A program made the translations under genes and the position numbers. A DNA stretch of 64,000 bases, taken from Diadophis punctatus similis. Its lineage: Eukaryota > Chordata > Lepidosauria > Squamata > Dipsadidae. This document shows positions 63,901-64,000 of this stretch, in pieces. The DNA lies in NCBI GenBank assembly GCA_023053685.1, contig JALIGW010000254.1, positions 62,001 through 126,000 of the forward strand, given 5' to 3'. The notes below the pieces were generated by a model. It worked only from the letters and a program-made list of their open reading frames with translations, was not told the DNA's origin and did no database searches. Numbering within the stretch: the first letter of the stretch is position 1; each line of letters opens with the position of its first letter.

Positions 63901-64000
63901 TTCGCCTTAGGACTCAATACAGCCAAAAAACATGACTTTTGACAAACACCTCAGAAATGAAAATGAAACACATATTCCTGTTCCCCACAGGCTGGAAAGC
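60991..64000 (+). repeat. 3,485-bp (21-mer) higher-order unit, copy 3 (cut by window end)
   Basis: It follows copy 2 base for base except for the tract at 61,641-61,756. At the window end it has reached the second half of the internal 6-mer duplication (GAGCAAGCCC at about 63,875). The unit evidently continues beyond the window. Confidence 0.88.
61641..61756 (+). other. Gene-conversion-like replacement tract in the third 21-mer copy
   Basis: Copies 1 and 2 have here an AAAATG / ACAGGC / GATTTTTG..GAGCTTT / GAGAAAGCCC / CACGGAATTC / GTTCTC monomer. Copy 3 instead has AAAAAG / ACGTGC / GGAAAACCAAATTC / GATTTTCG..GAGCCTA / GAGCTAGCCC / CACAGCATTC / GGATTC. First and last differing bases are 61,641 and 61,756; both flanks return to identity and the 3,485-bp spacing is unchanged. 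The incoming sequence matches about 43,051-43,166, including GGAAAACCAAATTC. Confidence 0.8.

Larger units (their letters stand above)
1..64000 (+). repeat. Satellite DNA array, ~166-bp monomer, about 385 copies
   Basis: The same ~166-bp sequence repeats head to tail from the first to the last base, always in the same orientation. I saw no inversion, no unique spacer and no inserted element. Landmarks repeat in fixed order in each monomer: an EcoRI-site region, a T-rich stretch ending in ATTCCGA, CCTGAAGAGCTAGCC with an NheI site, CATTCGCCTTA, an A-run, CTTTTGACAAACAC, CAGAAATGAAAA, CACATATTCCTGTTCCCCA and CTGGAAAGCC. Typical length is 166 bp, with variants of a few bases and rare larger deletions. 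Monomer length is in the nucleosomal range usual for centromeric or heterochromatic satellites of plants and animals. Centromere identity is inferred, not shown. There is no gene in this window; every stretch without another entry holds ordinary monomers of this family. Confidence 0.98.

Noticed and set aside
1..64000. Many recurring short open reading frames (61-117 codons) on the minus strand and some of 62-80 codons on the plus strand
   Set aside because: They recur at the monomer period, overlap their neighbours by 20 bp (for example 13,100-13,285 and 13,266-13,451), and change frame at each monomer because 166 = 3 x 55 + 1. They have no promoter or ribosome-binding context and change arbitrarily with 1-bp indels. 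They are chance frames of a non-coding repeat.
1..64000. CRISPR array
   Set aside because: Repeats are directly adjacent, ~166 bp long and variable, with no unique spacers, leader or cas genes.
1..64000. Bacterial or phage repeat locus
   Set aside because: No coding gene in 64 kb and a nucleosome-sized tandem repeat are incompatible with a prokaryotic or phage genome.
1..64000. Telomere, rDNA or tRNA cluster
   Set aside because: No TTTAGGG/TTAGGG-type runs, no rRNA sequence and no tRNA cloverleaf were recognised; the only repeated unit is the 166-bp monomer.
1..64000. TTGACA-like motif in CTTTTGACAAAC as a promoter
   Set aside because: It occurs once per monomer as part of the conserved repeat, has no suitable downstream gene and no reason to act as a bacterial -35 element in a eukaryotic satellite.
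54021..64000. Treating the 3,485-bp repetition as certain biology
   Set aside because: Near-identical tandem copies are also the commonest assembly artefact in satellites; the conversion tract and private variants argue for real copies, but I cannot exclude artefact from sequence alone.

Overview
The whole 64-kb window is one uninterrupted satellite DNA array. It consists of head-to-tail copies of a monomer of about 166 bp (roughly 385 copies), all in the same orientation, with no unique sequence at either end, so the array continues beyond both edges. I find no protein-coding gene, tRNA, rRNA, transposon, CRISPR array or promoter that I can support. The monomer is about 43% G+C. Most copies carry an EcoRI site (GAATTC) and an NheI site (GCTAGC). 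The short open reading frames on both strands are by-products of the repeat: 166 is not divisible by 3, so the frame shifts by one at every monomer and no reading frame can run through the array.

The organism must be a eukaryote, because megabase-type arrays with a nucleosome-sized monomer are typical of centromeric or other heterochromatin. A plant is my best guess. From memory, a 166-bp candidate centromere repeat has been reported for peach (Prunus), but I could not compare sequences and give this low weight. Nothing here proves centromere function.

The interest lies in the higher-order structure. Monomers differ at a few diagnostic boxes, and multi-monomer blocks recur in the same order. 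Layout: 1-9,080, a degenerate ~16-monomer unit (about 2.65 kb) in four copies with whole-monomer and sub-monomer deletions; 9,081-10,440, a block that echoes material at 16-17 kb and 42.5-43.6 kb; 10,441-12,594, a 7-mer/6-mer tandem pair; about 12.0-25.1 kb, a 5.81-kb (35-monomer) unit in a little over two copies, itself built from a 14-mer and a related 21-mer; 25.1-34.4 kb, a mosaic of 10-, 12- and 16-monomer spacings; 34.4-42.3 kb, pieces duplicated at 4.5-5.5 kb; 42.3-43.7 kb, the echo block; 43.7-47.7 kb, a very recent 1,990-bp (12-mer) tandem duplication; 47.7-54.0 kb, a displaced relative of 26-32 kb at about 21.4 kb distance; 54.0-64.0 kb, a 3,485-bp (21-mer) unit in 2.86 nearly identical copies.

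The third 21-mer copy contains a length-preserving replacement tract (61,641-61,756) that looks like gene conversion from a monomer like the one at about 43.05 kb. Many diagnostic monomer differences are CpG-to-TpG/CpA transitions, as expected if the array is cytosine-methylated. Block boundaries and offsets were found by eye from private variants; they are good to a few bases where private variants anchor them and to tens of bases elsewhere.
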